Assembly: GCF_002938435.1 (NCBI RefSeq)
Contig: NZ_POQT01000003.1
Coordinates: forward strand, 1-64,000
Direction of reading: 5' to 3'
Length of the DNA: 64,000 nucleotides
Source of the DNA: Blastococcus saxobsidens
GTDB taxonomy: Bacteria > Actinomycetota > Actinomycetes > Mycobacteriales > Geodermatophilaceae
In this document: one piece after another, positions 8,490 through 18,664 of the stretch
How the letters are laid out: every line of letters begins with the position of its first letter
How positions within the stretch are numbered: position 1 is the stretch's first letter
Notes under the pieces: generated by a model
Seen by the model: only the letters and a program-made list of their open reading frames with translations
Told to the model about the DNA's origin: nothing
Databases searched by the model: none
Position numbers and translations under genes: made by a program

Positions 8490-9427
8490 CCGACGGGCAG
8501 CTCGACGACGTCGGCGTCGCCCGACCGCGGTGCCACCACGACGGCCGGCGCGGTGTGGGTGCCGCCGGTCGCCGGCGCGGCCGGCAGGCTGCGCGAGTAC
8601 GGCTGGGCGACGCTGCGCAGCCGCCCGTAGAGGGTGCAGATGCGCGCGAGGTCGGCGGAGTTGGTCGAGTACACGAACTCCACGACCTCCCCGTCGGCGT
8701 TGGTCAGCTCGTCCACGCAGAGCTGCTCGTCGTAGAGGACGACGTTGATCCGCAGGTCGGCCGGGAGCGAGGCCCGCTCGACGACGAGGACGGAGACGCC
8801 GGCGGCGCTCGTGCGGTCCAGGAGGTCGACCGTGTCCGGGTCGAGGTCGTCGAGCAGGAAGATGCGCTCGACCTCCACCCCGCGGACCACCGCCTGCGCG
8901 TTGCGCTCCAGGTAGCTCCGGCCGACGGCGGACTGCCACCACGACATGTCCGCCCGGGGGATGGTGGTGGCGCGCACCGAGCGCTGCACCTCGGCCCACT
9001 GGTCGACCATGAGCGCGCTGTCGTTGGCCGGGCAGTGCATCCGCCCCTGCTCCAGCTCGTTGAGCCGGATGCGGGCGGACTCGACGACGTTGTCCACCGC
9101 CTGCCGGAACAGCGGCACCTTCGTCGTCTGCATGGTGGCCGTGGCCGACGCCAGCATCGAGGTGACGGCGGGCAGGAAGTGCGGCTGCTGCTCGACCAGT
9201 TCCAGGAGGCGGCCGTGCTGGTCCTGCCGGCGGGCCCGCTCGGCGAGCCGGAGCCCGATGTCGATCTGCAGGCCGACGACCGTGGTCAGCATGCCGACGG
9301 CCACCGCGATCAGCGTGCGGGTGGCCAGGTCGTCGACGGTGAGCCAGATGCCGATGACGACCGACAGCAGCACGCTCGCGGCCGCGACCGCGCCGGGCGG
9401 CAGCCGCCAGGGCTGGCGGGCGCTCAC
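8486..9427 (-). CDS. Membrane protein of unknown function
   Basis: I do not recognise this 313-residue protein. Two adjacent hydrophobic segments (about residues 9-27 and 34-54) anchor the N-terminus. A long charged helix follows, beginning RLAERARRQDQHGRLLELVE, and then a soluble alpha/beta domain with VERIFLLDD, VSVLVVERASL, INVVLYDEQLCVD and VEFVYSTNSADL. The order of strands faintly resembles a phospholipase-D-like half domain, but no HKD motif is present. The GTG start overlaps the stop of the acetyltransferase gene upstream by four bases (9424-9427), so the two are translationally coupled. Confidence 0.75.
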   Translation of the reverse strand: MSARQPWRLPPGAVAAASVLLSVVIGIWLTVDDLATRTLIAVAVGMLTTVVGLQIDIGLRLAERARRQDQHGRLLELVEQQPHFLPAVTSMLASATATMQTTKVPLFRQAVDNVVESARIRLNELEQGRMHCPANDSALMVDQWAEVQRSVRATTIPRADMSWWQSAVGRSYLERNAQAVVRGVEVERIFLLDDLDPDTVDLLDRTSAAGVSVLVVERASLPADLRINVVLYDEQLCVDELTNADGEVVEFVYSTNSADLARICTLYGRLRSVAQPYSRSLPAAPATGGTHTAPAVVVAPRSGDADVVELPVG

Positions 9428-9984
9428 GCGGCGTCCCCGCGCACGAGGCCGAACAGGACCAGGTCCTCCTGGCCGTCGGGGCCGGAGTGCCAGGCCCGCA
9501 GCAGCCCCTCGCGGGTGTAGCCGCACCGGAGGGCGACCGCCATGGACGCGTCGTTGTCGGTGTTCGTGTACAGGTCCAGCCGGGCCAGCGGGAGCTCGGT
9601 CAGGCTCCATGCGCTGAGCAGGCGCAGGGCGCGCGGGACCAGCCCGCGGCCGCGGGCCTCCGGCAGCAGCCAGTAGCCGATCTCGGCCCGCCGGTGGTCC
9701 TGGTGCACCTCGATCAGCCCGATGGAGCCCACGCACCGGCCGTCCACGGTCAGGGCCAGGTACAGGGCCTCGCCGGTCGCGATCGCCAGCTGCGACCAGG
9801 AGATCCACTCGAGGGCGGACTCGTGGTCGACGTCGCGCGGCACCGACGTCCACTGCCGGATCTCCGGGTCGCGGCCGGCGCGCACGCGCACGTCCGCGTC
9901 GTCGGCCTGCCACGGCCGCAGCACCAGCTCGCCGTCCTGCAGCACCACCGGCCGCAGCTCGATGTTCTCCCTCACCCCGTGCAC
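9424..9984 (-). CDS. GNAT-family N-acetyltransferase (RimJ/RimL-like)
   Basis: Predicted acetyl-CoA-dependent acetyltransferase of about 186 residues. It has LVLRPWQADDADV at the N-terminus, IGYWLLPEARGRGLVPRAL as the acetyl-CoA pyrophosphate loop, and LYTNTDNDASMAVALRCGY near the end, the usual RimJ/RimL signature. Those enzymes modify ribosomal proteins, but relatives act on small molecules, so the substrate is open. Start is uncertain: GTG codons at 9984 and 9975 are both possible and neither has a good ribosome site. It overlaps the unknown membrane protein gene by four bases. Confidence 0.85.
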   Translation of the reverse strand: MHGVRENIELRPVVLQDGELVLRPWQADDADVRVRAGRDPEIRQWTSVPRDVDHESALEWISWSQLAIATGEALYLALTVDGRCVGSIGLIEVHQDHRRAEIGYWLLPEARGRGLVPRALRLLSAWSLTELPLARLDLYTNTDNDASMAVALRCGYTREGLLRAWHSGPDGQEDLVLFGLVRGDAA

Positions 9985-10049
9985 CGGGGGATGGTGACAC
10001 CGCGGGACGGCGCGGTCCAGCATCTCGCCCCCGGTAGGCGCGGCCACCG

Positions 10050-10379
10050 CTACAGGTAGAGGCCGGTCGATTCCTCGATGCGCTCGGCGGCGACGGCGTG
10101 CACGTCGCGCTCGCGCAGGATGATCAGGTCCTCGCCGTGCACCTCGACCTCGTGCTGGTCCGCGGGGGAGAAGAGCACCTGGTCCCCGACCTTCACCTGG
10201 CGCACGCTCGGGCCCACACCCCTGGCCTCGCCCCACACCAGCCGCTTCGCCACCTGGGCCGTGGCGGGGATGAGGATGCCGCCGGTCGAGCGGCGCTCGC
10301 CGTCCTCCTTGCGCAGCGCGACCAGGATGCGGTCGTGCAGCATCTTGATCGGCAGCTTGCCGGCGTTGTCCTGGGGCAC
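10050..10379 (-). CDS. groES: GroES-family co-chaperonin, unlinked to groEL
   Basis: A chaperonin-10 fold of about 109 residues, with IKMLHDRILVAL at the N-terminus, GERRSTGGILIPATA as the mobile-loop region and VKVGDQVLFSP near the middle. No groEL is adjacent, so this is probably an accessory GroES and not the housekeeping copy. The GTG at 10379 is chosen because TAGCGT ends eight nucleotides before it, matching other leaderless genes here. A longer reading from GTG 10445 would take its first 16 residues from the tandem repeat upstream and is unlikely. Confidence 0.8.
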   Translation of the reverse strand: MPQDNAGKLPIKMLHDRILVALRKEDGERRSTGGILIPATAQVAKRLVWGEARGVGPSVRQVKVGDQVLFSPADQHEVEVHGEDLIILRERDVHAVAAERIEESTGLYL

Positions 10380-10387
10380 GTCGATCA

Positions 10388-10393
10388 ACGCTA
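10388..10393 (-). promoter_or_regulatory. -10 element (TAGCGT) of the groES-like gene
   Basis: TAGCGT on the minus strand ends eight nucleotides before the proposed GTG start. It lies just inside the tandem repeat array, so the repeats would sit in the -35 region and further upstream. Confidence 0.4.
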
Positions 10394-10408
10394 CCCGCCC
10401 CCGTTCCC

Positions 10409-10474
10409 GGCGTTTTGTGCACTTACCGCCTGGTGTTTCGTGCACTTACCGCCTGGTGTTTCGTGCACTAACCG
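10409..10474. repeat. 23-bp tandem repeat, about three copies
   Basis: Units at 10409-10431, 10432-10454 and a shortened 10455-10474. Each contains TTTYGTGCACTTACCGCCT or a close variant, around the palindromic core GTGCAC. Copies 1 and 2 are nearly identical. The reverse complement matches the array at 61152-61220, which has the same period and core. It lies between the zincin stop and the groES-like start. Confidence 0.85.
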
Positions 10475-10480
10475 TCGGAG

Positions 10481-10813
10481 CTAGCCCCAGCCGAGCTCGT
10501 GGAGGCGGTCCTCCTCGATGCCGAAGTGGTGCGCGATCTCGTGCACGACGGTGATCGTGACCTCCTCCACCACCTCGTCCTCGGTCTCGCAGATGTCGCA
10601 GATCGCCTCGCGGTAGATCATGATCCGGTCCGGCAGCGCCCCGCCGTAGTCCCAGCCGCGCTCGGTCAGCGCGTACCCCTCGTAGAGGCCGAGCAGCTCC
10701 GGCTCGTCGGGGTGCCGGTCCTCCACCAGGACGACGACGTTGTCCAGCAGCGCCATGAGCTCCGCCGGCACCTCGTCGAGGGCGTCGGCGACCAGCGCCT
10801 CGAACGCCGGCAT
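10481..10813 (-). CDS. Small zincin-like metallopeptidase (DUF1025 type)
   Basis: A protein of about 110 residues with a zinc-protease motif [18 protein letters not shown] at its C-terminus (HExxH, with the third ligand region following). The N-terminal half ([32 protein letters not shown]) matches the compact metallopeptidase family found in most actinobacteria. Substrates of the family are unknown. The ATG at 10813 is preferred, with GAAGG eight nucleotides upstream; an in-frame GTG at 10828 is an alternative. It is followed on the same strand by the tandem repeat and the GroES gene. Confidence 0.85.
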   Translation of the reverse strand: MPAFEALVADALDEVPAELMALLDNVVVLVEDRHPDEPELLGLYEGYALTERGWDYGGALPDRIMIYREAICDICETEDEVVEEVTITVVHEIAHHFGIEEDRLHELGWG

Positions 10814-10907
10814 CGGCAGCGCCTTCACCGCGCGGCCCGCCCGGACTGCGCGGAAAAGGACCTCTCGCGGAGGTCGGAGAGGTACTCCTGCGCGCAACCG
10901 CCGGTGC

Positions 10908-12392
<1,485 letters not shown>

Positions 12393-12473
12393 TCAGCGGC
12401 TGATCGCCACGAACGCGCATGGGTCCGCAGCAGGGAGTGCTCGCGGTCGTCATCCCGTCACGGGGCCGCCACC

Positions 12474-12479
12474 TACGAT
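12474..12479 (+). promoter_or_regulatory. -10 element (TACGAT) of serS
   Basis: TACGAT ends six nucleotides before the GTG start of serS, with no Shine-Dalgarno sequence between. A leaderless transcript is implied. Confidence 0.5.
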
Positions 12480-12485
12480 CGGGGC

Positions 12486-13787
12486 GTGATCGACCTCCGG
12501 CTCGTGCGTGAGAACCCCGACCTCGTCCGTGCCAGCCAGCGCGCCCGGGGCGCCGACGAGTCCCTGGTCGACCAGCTGCTCGCGGCGGACACCGCGCGCC
12601 GCGAGGCGGTCAAGCGCGCCGACGACCTGCGCGGTGAGCAGAAGAGCGCCTCGCAGGCGGTGAAGAAGGCGACCCCGGAGGAGCGCCCCGCCGTCCTGGA
12701 GCGGGCCAAGGCGCTGGCCGCCGAGGTGCGCGAGGCCGAGGAGGCGCAGCGCGCCGCCGACGCCGCGCTGCGCGCCGTGCACACCCGCATCCCGAACGTC
12801 GTGGCCGCCGAGGTGCCGCCCGGCGGCGAGGACGACGCGGTCACCATCCGCACAGTCGGCGAGGTGCCCGCCTACGACTTCCAGGTGCGCGACCACATCG
12901 AGATCGGCGAGGGCTTGCGCGCCATCGACATGGAGCGCGGCGCGAAGGTGTCGGGCTCGCGCTTCTACTTCCTCACCGGGCCCGGGGCGCTGCTGGAGTT
13001 CGCGCTCGCCCAGCTGGCCATCAGCCGCGCGGTCGCCGCCGGGTTCACCCCCGTCATCGCCCCCGCGCTGGTGCGCCCCGAAGCCATGGAGGGCACCGGC
13101 TTCCTCGGCGAGCACGACGAGGAGGTCTACCGCATCGAGCGCGACGACCTCTACCTCGTCGGCACCTCCGAGGTGGCGCTGGCCGGGATGCACGGCGGGG
13201 AGGTCCTCGACCTGGCCGCCGGCCCGAAGCGCTACGCGGGCTGGTCCTCCTGCTTCCGCCGCGAGGCCGGCTCCTACGGCAAGGACACCCGCGGCATCAT
13301 CCGCGTGCACTGGTTCGACAAGGTCGAGATGTTCAGCTTCTGCGCACCCGAGGAGGCCGTCGCCGAGCACCTGCGGCTGCTGCAGTGGGAGGAGGAGTTC
13401 CTCCAGGCGCTGGAGCTGCCCTACCGGGTCGTCGACATCGCCGCGGGTGACCTGGGCACCAGTGCCGCGCGCAAGTACGACATCGAGGCGTGGTTCCCCA
13501 GCCAGGGCACCTACCGGGAGCTCACCTCGACGTCGGACTGCACCACCTTCCAGGCCCGGAGGCTGACCATCCGCTACCGCGACGCGGACGGCAGGAACCA
13601 GACCGCGGCCACCCTCAACGGCACGCTGTGCGCCATCGCCCGCACCATCGCCTGCCTGCTCGAGGTCCACCAGCGGGCCGACGGCTCGGTGCACGTGCCG
13701 GTGGCGTTGCGGCCGTGGCTGGGCGGCGTCGAGGCGCTGACGCCGGGCATGACCCTGGTGGCGCCCGTCCCCCCGGTTCCCGCATGA
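12486..13787 (+). CDS. serS: Seryl-tRNA synthetase
   Basis: Charges tRNA-Ser with serine. The 433-residue class II enzyme starts with the expected [15 protein letters not shown], has the N-terminal coiled-coil arm (about residues 30-105), motif 2 with [15 protein letters not shown], and motif 3 near [16 protein letters not shown]. The GTG start is placed by homology and by a TACGAT hexamer six nucleotides upstream. The stop overlaps the ATG of the next gene as ATGA, so serS and the two HAD phosphatases probably form one operon. Confidence 0.97.
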   Translation: MIDLRLVRENPDLVRASQRARGADESLVDQLLAADTARREAVKRADDLRGEQKSASQAVKKATPEERPAVLERAKALAAEVREAEEAQRAADAALRAVHTRIPNVVAAEVPPGGEDDAVTIRTVGEVPAYDFQVRDHIEIGEGLRAIDMERGAKVSGSRFYFLTGPGALLEFALAQLAISRAVAAGFTPVIAPALVRPEAMEGTGFLGEHDEEVYRIERDDLYLVGTSEVALAGMHGGEVLDLAAGPKRYAGWSSCFRREAGSYGKDTRGIIRVHWFDKVEMFSFCAPEEAVAEHLRLLQWEEEFLQALELPYRVVDIAAGDLGTSAARKYDIEAWFPSQGTYRELTSTSDCTTFQARRLTIRYRDADGRNQTAATLNGTLCAIARTIACLLEVHQRADGSVHVPVALRPWLGGVEALTPGMTLVAPVPPVPA

Positions 13788-14692
13788 GCGGACGCCCGCC
13801 GAAGGCCCTCGAGGCCTACGGCGTCCTTCCCGGCGCCGACGAGGTGGTCGAGCTCGGGGACCTCGGGTCCTGGCGCCCGAAGCTGGTCGCCACCGACCTC
13901 GACGGGACGCTCCTCGACGACGCCGGCGAGGTCAGCCCGCGCACCCGGGCTGCGCTGACCGCCTGCTGGGACGCCGGCATCCCGGTGATCGGCGTGACCG
14001 GGCGCGGTCCGCGACTGCTCGACAGCGTGCGCGCCGCCCTGGACGGGCGGGGGATCGCCGTCCTCGCGCAGGGCGGGTTCGTCGTCGACCTGGAGCGCGA
14101 CGAGGTGCTGCGCACCGTGGCGCTCCCACGCGACCGGGCGGCAGCGGTCGTCGAGCGGATCGAGGCGGTGGCCGGTGTGCTGGTCCTCGCGGTGGAGGAC
14201 GCCGCCCAGCAGGCCGAGGTGCACGCCCGGCTGCGGGTGCAGCACGGGTTCGACTGGCCCTACCCCGAGGGCGCGCAGTTGCTGACCCGCGAGGAGGTGC
14301 TGCCGGACGAGGCCGTGCTCAAGGTCTTCCTCCGCTCGCCCACGCTGGGTCAGGACGAGCTCCTGGCCCGCGCCCGCGGCGTCGTCGACCCGGCCGAGGC
14401 CGAGGTCACGCACGCCGGCCTCGGCTTCATCGAGGTGCTGCCGCCCGGCGTCACCAAGGCCACCGGGCTGGCGGTCGCCCTGGAGCGCTACGGCGTCGAC
14501 CTCGGCGACGTGCTCGTCTTCGGCGACATGCCCAACGACCTGCCGATGCTCACCGCCGTCGCCGGCGCGGGAGGCCGGGCGATCGCGGTCGCCAACGCCC
14601 ACCCCGCCGTGCGCGCCGTCGCCTCCGGGCGCACCAGCGGCCACCGGGCCGACGGCGTCGCCCGCTACCTGGAGGCCGTGCTCGATGTCTGA
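13784..14692 (+). CDS. HAD-superfamily IIB (Cof-type) phosphatase
   Basis: A 302-residue HAD hydrolase. Motif I is DLDGTLLDD (residues about 34-42), motif II GVTGRG, motif III includes LKVFLRS, and motif [12 protein letters not shown]. The large C2 cap between motifs places it with Cof-type phosphatases, which act on sugar phosphates, flavin or pyridoxal phosphates. The substrate is not known. The ATG overlaps the serS stop as ATGA, indicating coupling. It is followed 11 bp later by a paralogue; the motif GATGTCTGAC is duplicated across the junction. Confidence 0.9.
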   Translation: MSGRPPKALEAYGVLPGADEVVELGDLGSWRPKLVATDLDGTLLDDAGEVSPRTRAALTACWDAGIPVIGVTGRGPRLLDSVRAALDGRGIAVLAQGGFVVDLERDEVLRTVALPRDRAAAVVERIEAVAGVLVLAVEDAAQQAEVHARLRVQHGFDWPYPEGAQLLTREEVLPDEAVLKVFLRSPTLGQDELLARARGVVDPAEAEVTHAGLGFIEVLPPGVTKATGLAVALERYGVDLGDVLVFGDMPNDLPMLTAVAGAGGRAIAVANAHPAVRAVASGRTSGHRADGVARYLEAVLDV

Positions 14693-14703
14693 CCGGTTGC
14701 ACG

Positions 14704-15534
14704 ATGTCTGACTGGCGGCCGCGGCTGATCGCCAGCGACATGGACGGCACCCTGCTGCGCCACGACGAGTCGGTGAGCGCCGCCACCGTCGCCGAGCTGG
14801 AGCGGTGGCGCGCCGACGGCGTGCCGCTCGTGCTGGCCACCGGCCGCCCGCCGCGCTGGATGCACGGCGTCCGCGAGGTGCTGCGCCACGGCACCGCCGT
14901 CTGCTGCAACGGCGCCGTGCTGCTGGACCTCGAGCCGATGGAGATCCTCGACGAGTCCCCGCTGGAGCCGGACACGCTGCAGGCGATCACCGCCGAGCTG
15001 CGCGCCCACCACGCCTCGATGTGGTTCGCCGTCGAGTACGGCTGGGAGTTCCGGCACGAGCCGGTGTACCAGCCGCGCTGGGACGTCGACGCGCCCGGCG
15101 TCGCGACCGCGACCCTGGAGGAGATGACCTCGGCCCCGGCGGCGAAGCTGCTGGCCCGCCACGAGTCCATGCCGCGCGACGCGTTCGTGCAGCTGGTGGA
15201 GCAGGTCGTCGGCCGCCGGGCCACGGTCACCAACTCCTCGACCGACGCGCTGGCCGAGATCTCCGCTCCCGGGGTCACCAAGGCCACCGGGCTGGCCACC
15301 GTCGCCGCCCGCCACGGGGTCGGTCCGGAGGACGTCGTGGTGTTCGGCGACATGCCCAACGACATCGCCGCCTTCGAGTGGGTCCGCGACGGCGGCGGCC
15401 GCGCCGTGGCCATGGCGCACGCGCACCCCGATCTCCTCGCCGTGGCCACCGACGTCACCGTCGGGAACGACGAGGACGGCGTAGCCGCGTTCCTGTCCTC
15501 ACTCTGGTCCCACCGACGAGATCAGGGCCCCTGA
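14704..15534 (+). CDS. HAD-superfamily IIB phosphatase, second copy
   Basis: A 276-residue paralogue of the preceding gene, with motif I DMDGTLL, motif II ATGRPPRWM, lysine in the AAKLLAR segment and motif IV GDMPNDIAAF. Both share [22 protein letters not shown] before motif IV, so they arose by tandem duplication. No ribosome site is obvious, which suggests translation after its neighbour in the serS operon. Its TGA stop falls inside a GATCAGGGCCCCTGATC palindrome that begins a two-hairpin terminator-like element. Confidence 0.9.
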   Translation: MSDWRPRLIASDMDGTLLRHDESVSAATVAELERWRADGVPLVLATGRPPRWMHGVREVLRHGTAVCCNGAVLLDLEPMEILDESPLEPDTLQAITAELRAHHASMWFAVEYGWEFRHEPVYQPRWDVDAPGVATATLEEMTSAPAAKLLARHESMPRDAFVQLVEQVVGRRATVTNSSTDALAEISAPGVTKATGLATVAARHGVGPEDVVVFGDMPNDIAAFEWVRDGGGRAVAMAHAHPDLLAVATDVTVGNDEDGVAAFLSSLWSHRRDQGP

Positions 15535-15578
15535 TCGTCGAGCGTCCTCCCTCACGCCACACGGTGAGGGAGGACGCT
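15520..15578. repeat. Two-hairpin gene-end element, copy 1
   Basis: A near-perfect palindrome GATCAGGGCCCCTGATC (15520-15536) is followed by a second hairpin with perfect 15-bp arms, AGCGTCCTCCCTCAC (15541-15555) and its complement (15564-15578), around an 8-nt loop. It lies between convergent genes and could end transcription from both sides. There is no run of T. The same pair of hairpins recurs at 16711-16766. Confidence 0.85.
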
Positions 15579-15618
15579 TCGCGTCCGGGGAGGAGCGGTC
15601 TCGGTCGGGGCGGCGTCG

Positions 15619-16626
15619 TCAGGCGACGGCGTCGGCCGGGTCGGACCCGGGCTCCGGCCGGCGGACCGTGCGGAAGCGGCGCGGCCCGCTCAGCGGACGG
15701 GCCAACAGCTCCCGGAGGCGCTCGGCCGGACCGCGAAGCAGGGGGAGGTCCGTGTCGACGACACGGACCACCCGCACGTCGAGGTCGCGGATCAGGTCCT
15801 CGCGACGTTTCTCGTGCCACGCCACCTCGGCCGGGGTGCGGCCTCCGTGGGGGTCCTCGTACTTGACCCGACCGTCGAACTCGACGGCGACACCGGCCTC
15901 CTCGTACCAGGCGTCCACGCGCGCGACGAAGCCGCGGGGCCCGTGCAGGTCCACCTGCAGCTCCGGGCGGGGCAGCCCGGCCTCGAGGAAGGCCAACCGC
16001 CCCCGAGACTCGAGCGGTGACTCGGCCCGCCCGTCGGCCAGTCCGAGGGCGCGCGCCGCGCCGCCGACGCCCAGCCAGTGGCTCTGCTGCAGAACCGCCG
16101 CCGTCAGTTCCCGCCGGCGCACCCGCTCGCGGAAGATGGCCGCGTCGAAGGCGACGACGGCGTCGGCGACCGGGAGCTCCCTGGCGCAGTCGACGAGCGT
16201 CCGCGCGACGCCGGTCACCCGGAACGCCCCCGTGTCGACGACGTCCTCCGCCGGGAGCGCCGCTTCGGCGATGCGGTACCCGTCGCCGACCCGCCACTGG
16301 CCCGGGTCCGTCAGCCGGACGACGTCGTCGACACCGCGGGGGAGGACGAGCTCGTGGAAGCGGGCGGCCGACGAGTGGCTGAGCACCGGCCCGGTCCGGA
16401 GGACGGCGAGCGCCGCCACCGCAGCGAGGAGGTGCCGCGCGCGGGGGTCGCCGGCCGCGGCGGCCCAGACCGCCGCCGTGACGTAGACGCCGCGGCGCAG
16501 CCGGTGCCAGGCGCCCGATCCCACGGCCGAGCGGATCTCGTCGGGGCGGTAGCCGGCGCGGCGGGCGTCGGCGACGGTGAAGACGCCGTCACGGCGTCGA
16601 ACGGCGGCCTCGAGAGCTGGATGCAC
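15619..16626 (-). CDS. AbiEi-antitoxin-like winged helix fused to a restriction-endonuclease-like domain
   Basis: A 335-residue protein common in actinobacteria. The first 55 or so residues (FTVADARRAGYRPDEIRSAV, RRGVYV) match the winged-helix domain of AbiEi type IV antitoxins. The C-terminal region, about residues 200-310, fits a PD-(D/E)XK nuclease fold of the DUF559/VSR type: ESPLESRGR, FVARVDAWYEEAG, VAVEFDG, and a basic HEKRREDLIRD helix. No AbiEii-like toxin gene is adjacent. It stands alone, framed by two copies of the same two-hairpin element (15520-15578 and 16711-16766) pointing in opposite directions. Whether it cuts DNA or only regulates is unknown. Confidence 0.8.
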   Translation of the reverse strand: MHPALEAAVRRRDGVFTVADARRAGYRPDEIRSAVGSGAWHRLRRGVYVTAAVWAAAAGDPRARHLLAAVAALAVLRTGPVLSHSSAARFHELVLPRGVDDVVRLTDPGQWRVGDGYRIAEAALPAEDVVDTGAFRVTGVARTLVDCARELPVADAVVAFDAAIFRERVRRRELTAAVLQQSHWLGVGGAARALGLADGRAESPLESRGRLAFLEAGLPRPELQVDLHGPRGFVARVDAWYEEAGVAVEFDGRVKYEDPHGGRTPAEVAWHEKRREDLIRDLDVRVVRVVDTDLPLLRGPAERLRELLARPLSGPRRFRTVRRPEPGSDPADAVA

Positions 16627-16710
16627 CGCGTCAGTCTCGGGAGCCCGCGCCGGCCGGGGAACGGCGTCGGCCGGTCTGTGGACAACCGGCGTCCCCCCTC
16701 ATCCCGCAGC

Positions 16711-16766
16711 GTCCCCCCTCACCGCCCACCGTGAGGGAGGACACCCGACGATCAGGGCCCCTGATC
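16711..16766. repeat. Two-hairpin gene-end element, copy 2 (inverted)
   Basis: The hairpin GTCCCCCCTCAC (16711-16722) with GTGAGGGAGGAC (16731-16742), one mismatch, is followed by the palindrome GATCAGGGCCCCTGATC (16750-16766). The arrangement is the mirror image of copy 1, so relative to the bpa gene that ends at 16784 it has the same polarity: stop, palindrome, then the second hairpin. Confidence 0.85.
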
Positions 16767-16783
16767 CCGGCCGGGCGGGTGGC

Positions 16784-17323
16784 CTACAGGTACTGGCCAC
16801 CACCGGGGCGGAAGTCCGGCTGAGCGGCCTGCTGCCCGCCCGGGAGGGCCTTGCGCCGCATCTCCTCCAGCTGTGCGCGGGCGGCCATCTGCTGGGCGAA
16901 CAGCGCCGTCTGGATGCCGTGGAAGACGCCCTCCAGCCAGCCCACCAGCTGGGCCTGCGCGATCCGCAGCTCCGCGTCCGACGGCGTCTCGCCCTCGGTG
17001 AAGGGCAGCGTGATGCGTTCCAGCTCCTCGCGCAGCTCGGGGGCGAGGCCCTGCTCGAGCTCGCGGATCGAGGAGGCGTGGATGTCGCGCAGCCGGTTGC
17101 GGCTGGCGTCGTCCAGGGGAGCGGCTCGGACCTCCTCCAGCAGCTGCTTGATCATCGTGCCGATCCGCATGACCTTGGCGGGCTGCTCGACCAGATCACC
17201 GACGCCGCCACCGCCGTCCTGGTCCTCCGTGGCGGCCATGGGCACCGCGCCCAGCGGGCGCCCGTCGGGCCCCACCACGACGACCTGGTGGGGGCGTTCG
17301 GTGCCGTTCTCCGGTGCAGTCAT
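16784..17323 (-). CDS. bpa: Bacterial proteasome activator Bpa/PafE
   Basis: An ATP-independent activator of the 20S proteasome, about 179 residues. The C-terminus ends in GQYL, the motif that inserts into proteasome alpha-ring pockets. The core is helical (VMRIGTMIKQLLEEVR, RLRDIHASSIRELEQGLAPE, FHGIQTALFAQQM), matching the four-helix ring-forming fold. A charged, disordered N-terminus precedes it. The ATG at 17323 is chosen; an in-frame ATG at 17332 would add three residues. Its presence implies a proteasome in this organism, encoded outside the window. Confidence 0.92.
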   Translation of the reverse strand: MTAPENGTERPHQVVVVGPDGRPLGAVPMAATEDQDGGGGVGDLVEQPAKVMRIGTMIKQLLEEVRAAPLDDASRNRLRDIHASSIRELEQGLAPELREELERITLPFTEGETPSDAELRIAQAQLVGWLEGVFHGIQTALFAQQMAARAQLEEMRRKALPGGQQAAQPDFRPGGGQYL

Positions 17324-17420
17324 GCCGTCCATCCTGCCCCGTCCCACCGACGATGACGCACCGGCCGGACGACGCCCGGGCCGTGACCCGGCACCTGCGT
17401 GGACGACCGCGCGGAGCAAC

Positions 17421-17426
17421 TAGGGT
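17421..17426 (+). promoter_or_regulatory. -10 element (TAGGGT) of the cysteine-desulfurase-like gene
   Basis: TAGGGT ends seven nucleotides before the ATG at 17434, with no ribosome site between. A leaderless start is implied. Confidence 0.5.
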
Positions 17427-17433
17427 GCGCCAC

Positions 17434-18657
17434 ATGTCAACGGGGGCCGGCCGGCTGGACGTCGCGCGCCTGCGCGGCCTCTTCCCGGCCCTCGCCGACG
17501 GCTACGTGCACGCCGACGGCCCCGCCGGGTCCCTGGTGCCCGAGACGGTCGCGCACGCCGTCGGCACCGCGATGCGGATGCCGATCGCCAACCGTGGCGG
17601 GGTGTTCCCCGCGTCGGGGCGCGCCGAGGCGCTGGTGACCGGAGCCCGGGCCGCCGTCGCCGACCTGGTGGGCGGGCGTTCCGGCGGGGTGGTGCTCGGG
17701 GCGAACATGACCACGCTGACCTACGCGATGGCCCGGGCGCTGGCCCGCACGTGGCGCCCCGGCGACGACATCGTGGTCAGCCGGCTCGACCACGACGCCA
17801 ACGTGCGGCCCTGGGTGCAGCTGGCGGCGAGCGTGGGCGTGGAGGTCCGCTGGGCCGAGGTGGACATCGAGACCGGCGAGCTGCCCGCCTGGCAGTACGC
17901 CGACCTCATCGGCCGCCGCACCCGGCTGGTGGCGGTGACCGCGGCCAGCAACGCGCTGGGCACCCGCCCCGACGTCGCCGGGATCGCCGCCCAGGCGCAC
18001 GCCGTCGGAGCGCTGGTCTACGTCGACGCCGTCCACGCCGCCCCCCACGTGCTGCTGGACAAGCGCTCGCTGGGTGCGGACTTCGTGGCGGTGTCGGCCT
18101 ACAAGTGGTGCGGGCCGCACGTGGGCGCCGTCGTCGCCGATCCGGACCTGCTCGGCTACCTGCGCCCCGACAAGCTGGTGCCGTCCTCGGACAAGGTGCC
18201 CGAACGCTTCGAGACCGGCACGCCGCCGTTCGAGCTGTACGCGGGGGTGAGCGCGGCGGTCGACCACCTGGCCGGGCTCTGCGGCGACGCCGTCGGCACG
18301 CGTCGGGAGCGGTTGCGGGCCTCGATGGCCGCCGTCGCGCGGCACGAGGGCGACCTGTTCGAGTGGCTGGACCAGGCCCTGCGCGCGATGCGGCACGTGC
18401 AGGTGCTCGGCCGGCCCGAGCGCAGCACGCCCACGCTGTCGTTCACCGTGGCCGGGATGCGCCCCCGCCAGGTCGCCGCGGAGCTCGCCCGCGCCGGCAT
18501 CTGCGCCTGGGACGGCGACTTCTACGCCCGGGAGCTGTTCGACGCCCTCGGCGTCAACGAGACCGGGGGCGCGGTGCGCCTGGGCCTCATGCACTACAAC
18601 ACGGCCGACGAGGTGGGCCGGATCATCGACGCCGTCGCGGCGTTGCGGCCCCGCTAG
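17434..18657 (+). CDS. Cysteine desulfurase-like PLP enzyme (class V aminotransferase)
   Basis: A 407-residue class V aminotransferase fold. The PLP-binding lysine lies in SAYKWCGPHVG (about residue 227), preceded by VYVDAVHAAPHV with the aspartate that contacts the PLP nitrogen. RLDHDANVRPW matches the substrate side of the cysteine-desulfurase-like subfamily. The usual flexible loop with catalytic cysteine of NifS/IscS is not clear, so sulfur transfer is uncertain. No Fe-S cluster genes are nearby. It converges with the quinone oxidoreductase gene seven bases downstream. Confidence 0.85.
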   Translation: MSTGAGRLDVARLRGLFPALADGYVHADGPAGSLVPETVAHAVGTAMRMPIANRGGVFPASGRAEALVTGARAAVADLVGGRSGGVVLGANMTTLTYAMARALARTWRPGDDIVVSRLDHDANVRPWVQLAASVGVEVRWAEVDIETGELPAWQYADLIGRRTRLVAVTAASNALGTRPDVAGIAAQAHAVGALVYVDAVHAAPHVLLDKRSLGADFVAVSAYKWCGPHVGAVVADPDLLGYLRPDKLVPSSDKVPERFETGTPPFELYAGVSAAVDHLAGLCGDAVGTRRERLRASMAAVARHEGDLFEWLDQALRAMRHVQVLGRPERSTPTLSFTVAGMRPRQVAAELARAGICAWDGDFYARELFDALGVNETGGAVRLGLMHYNTADEVGRIIDAVAALRPR

Positions 18658-18664
18658 CGGTCGC

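Noticed and set aside
10380-10445. Longer groES reading from GTG 10445
   Set aside because: The added residues are encoded by the tandem repeat and do not match GroES N-termini; a -10 element falls inside the extension.
10409-10474. Possible CRISPR array at the 23-bp repeats
   Set aside because: Repeats are directly adjacent with no unique spacers and only three units; no cas genes nearby.
15619-16626. Complete type IV toxin-antitoxin system at the AbiEi-like gene
   Set aside because: No AbiEii nucleotidyltransferase gene is adjacent, and the protein carries a nuclease-like domain of its own.
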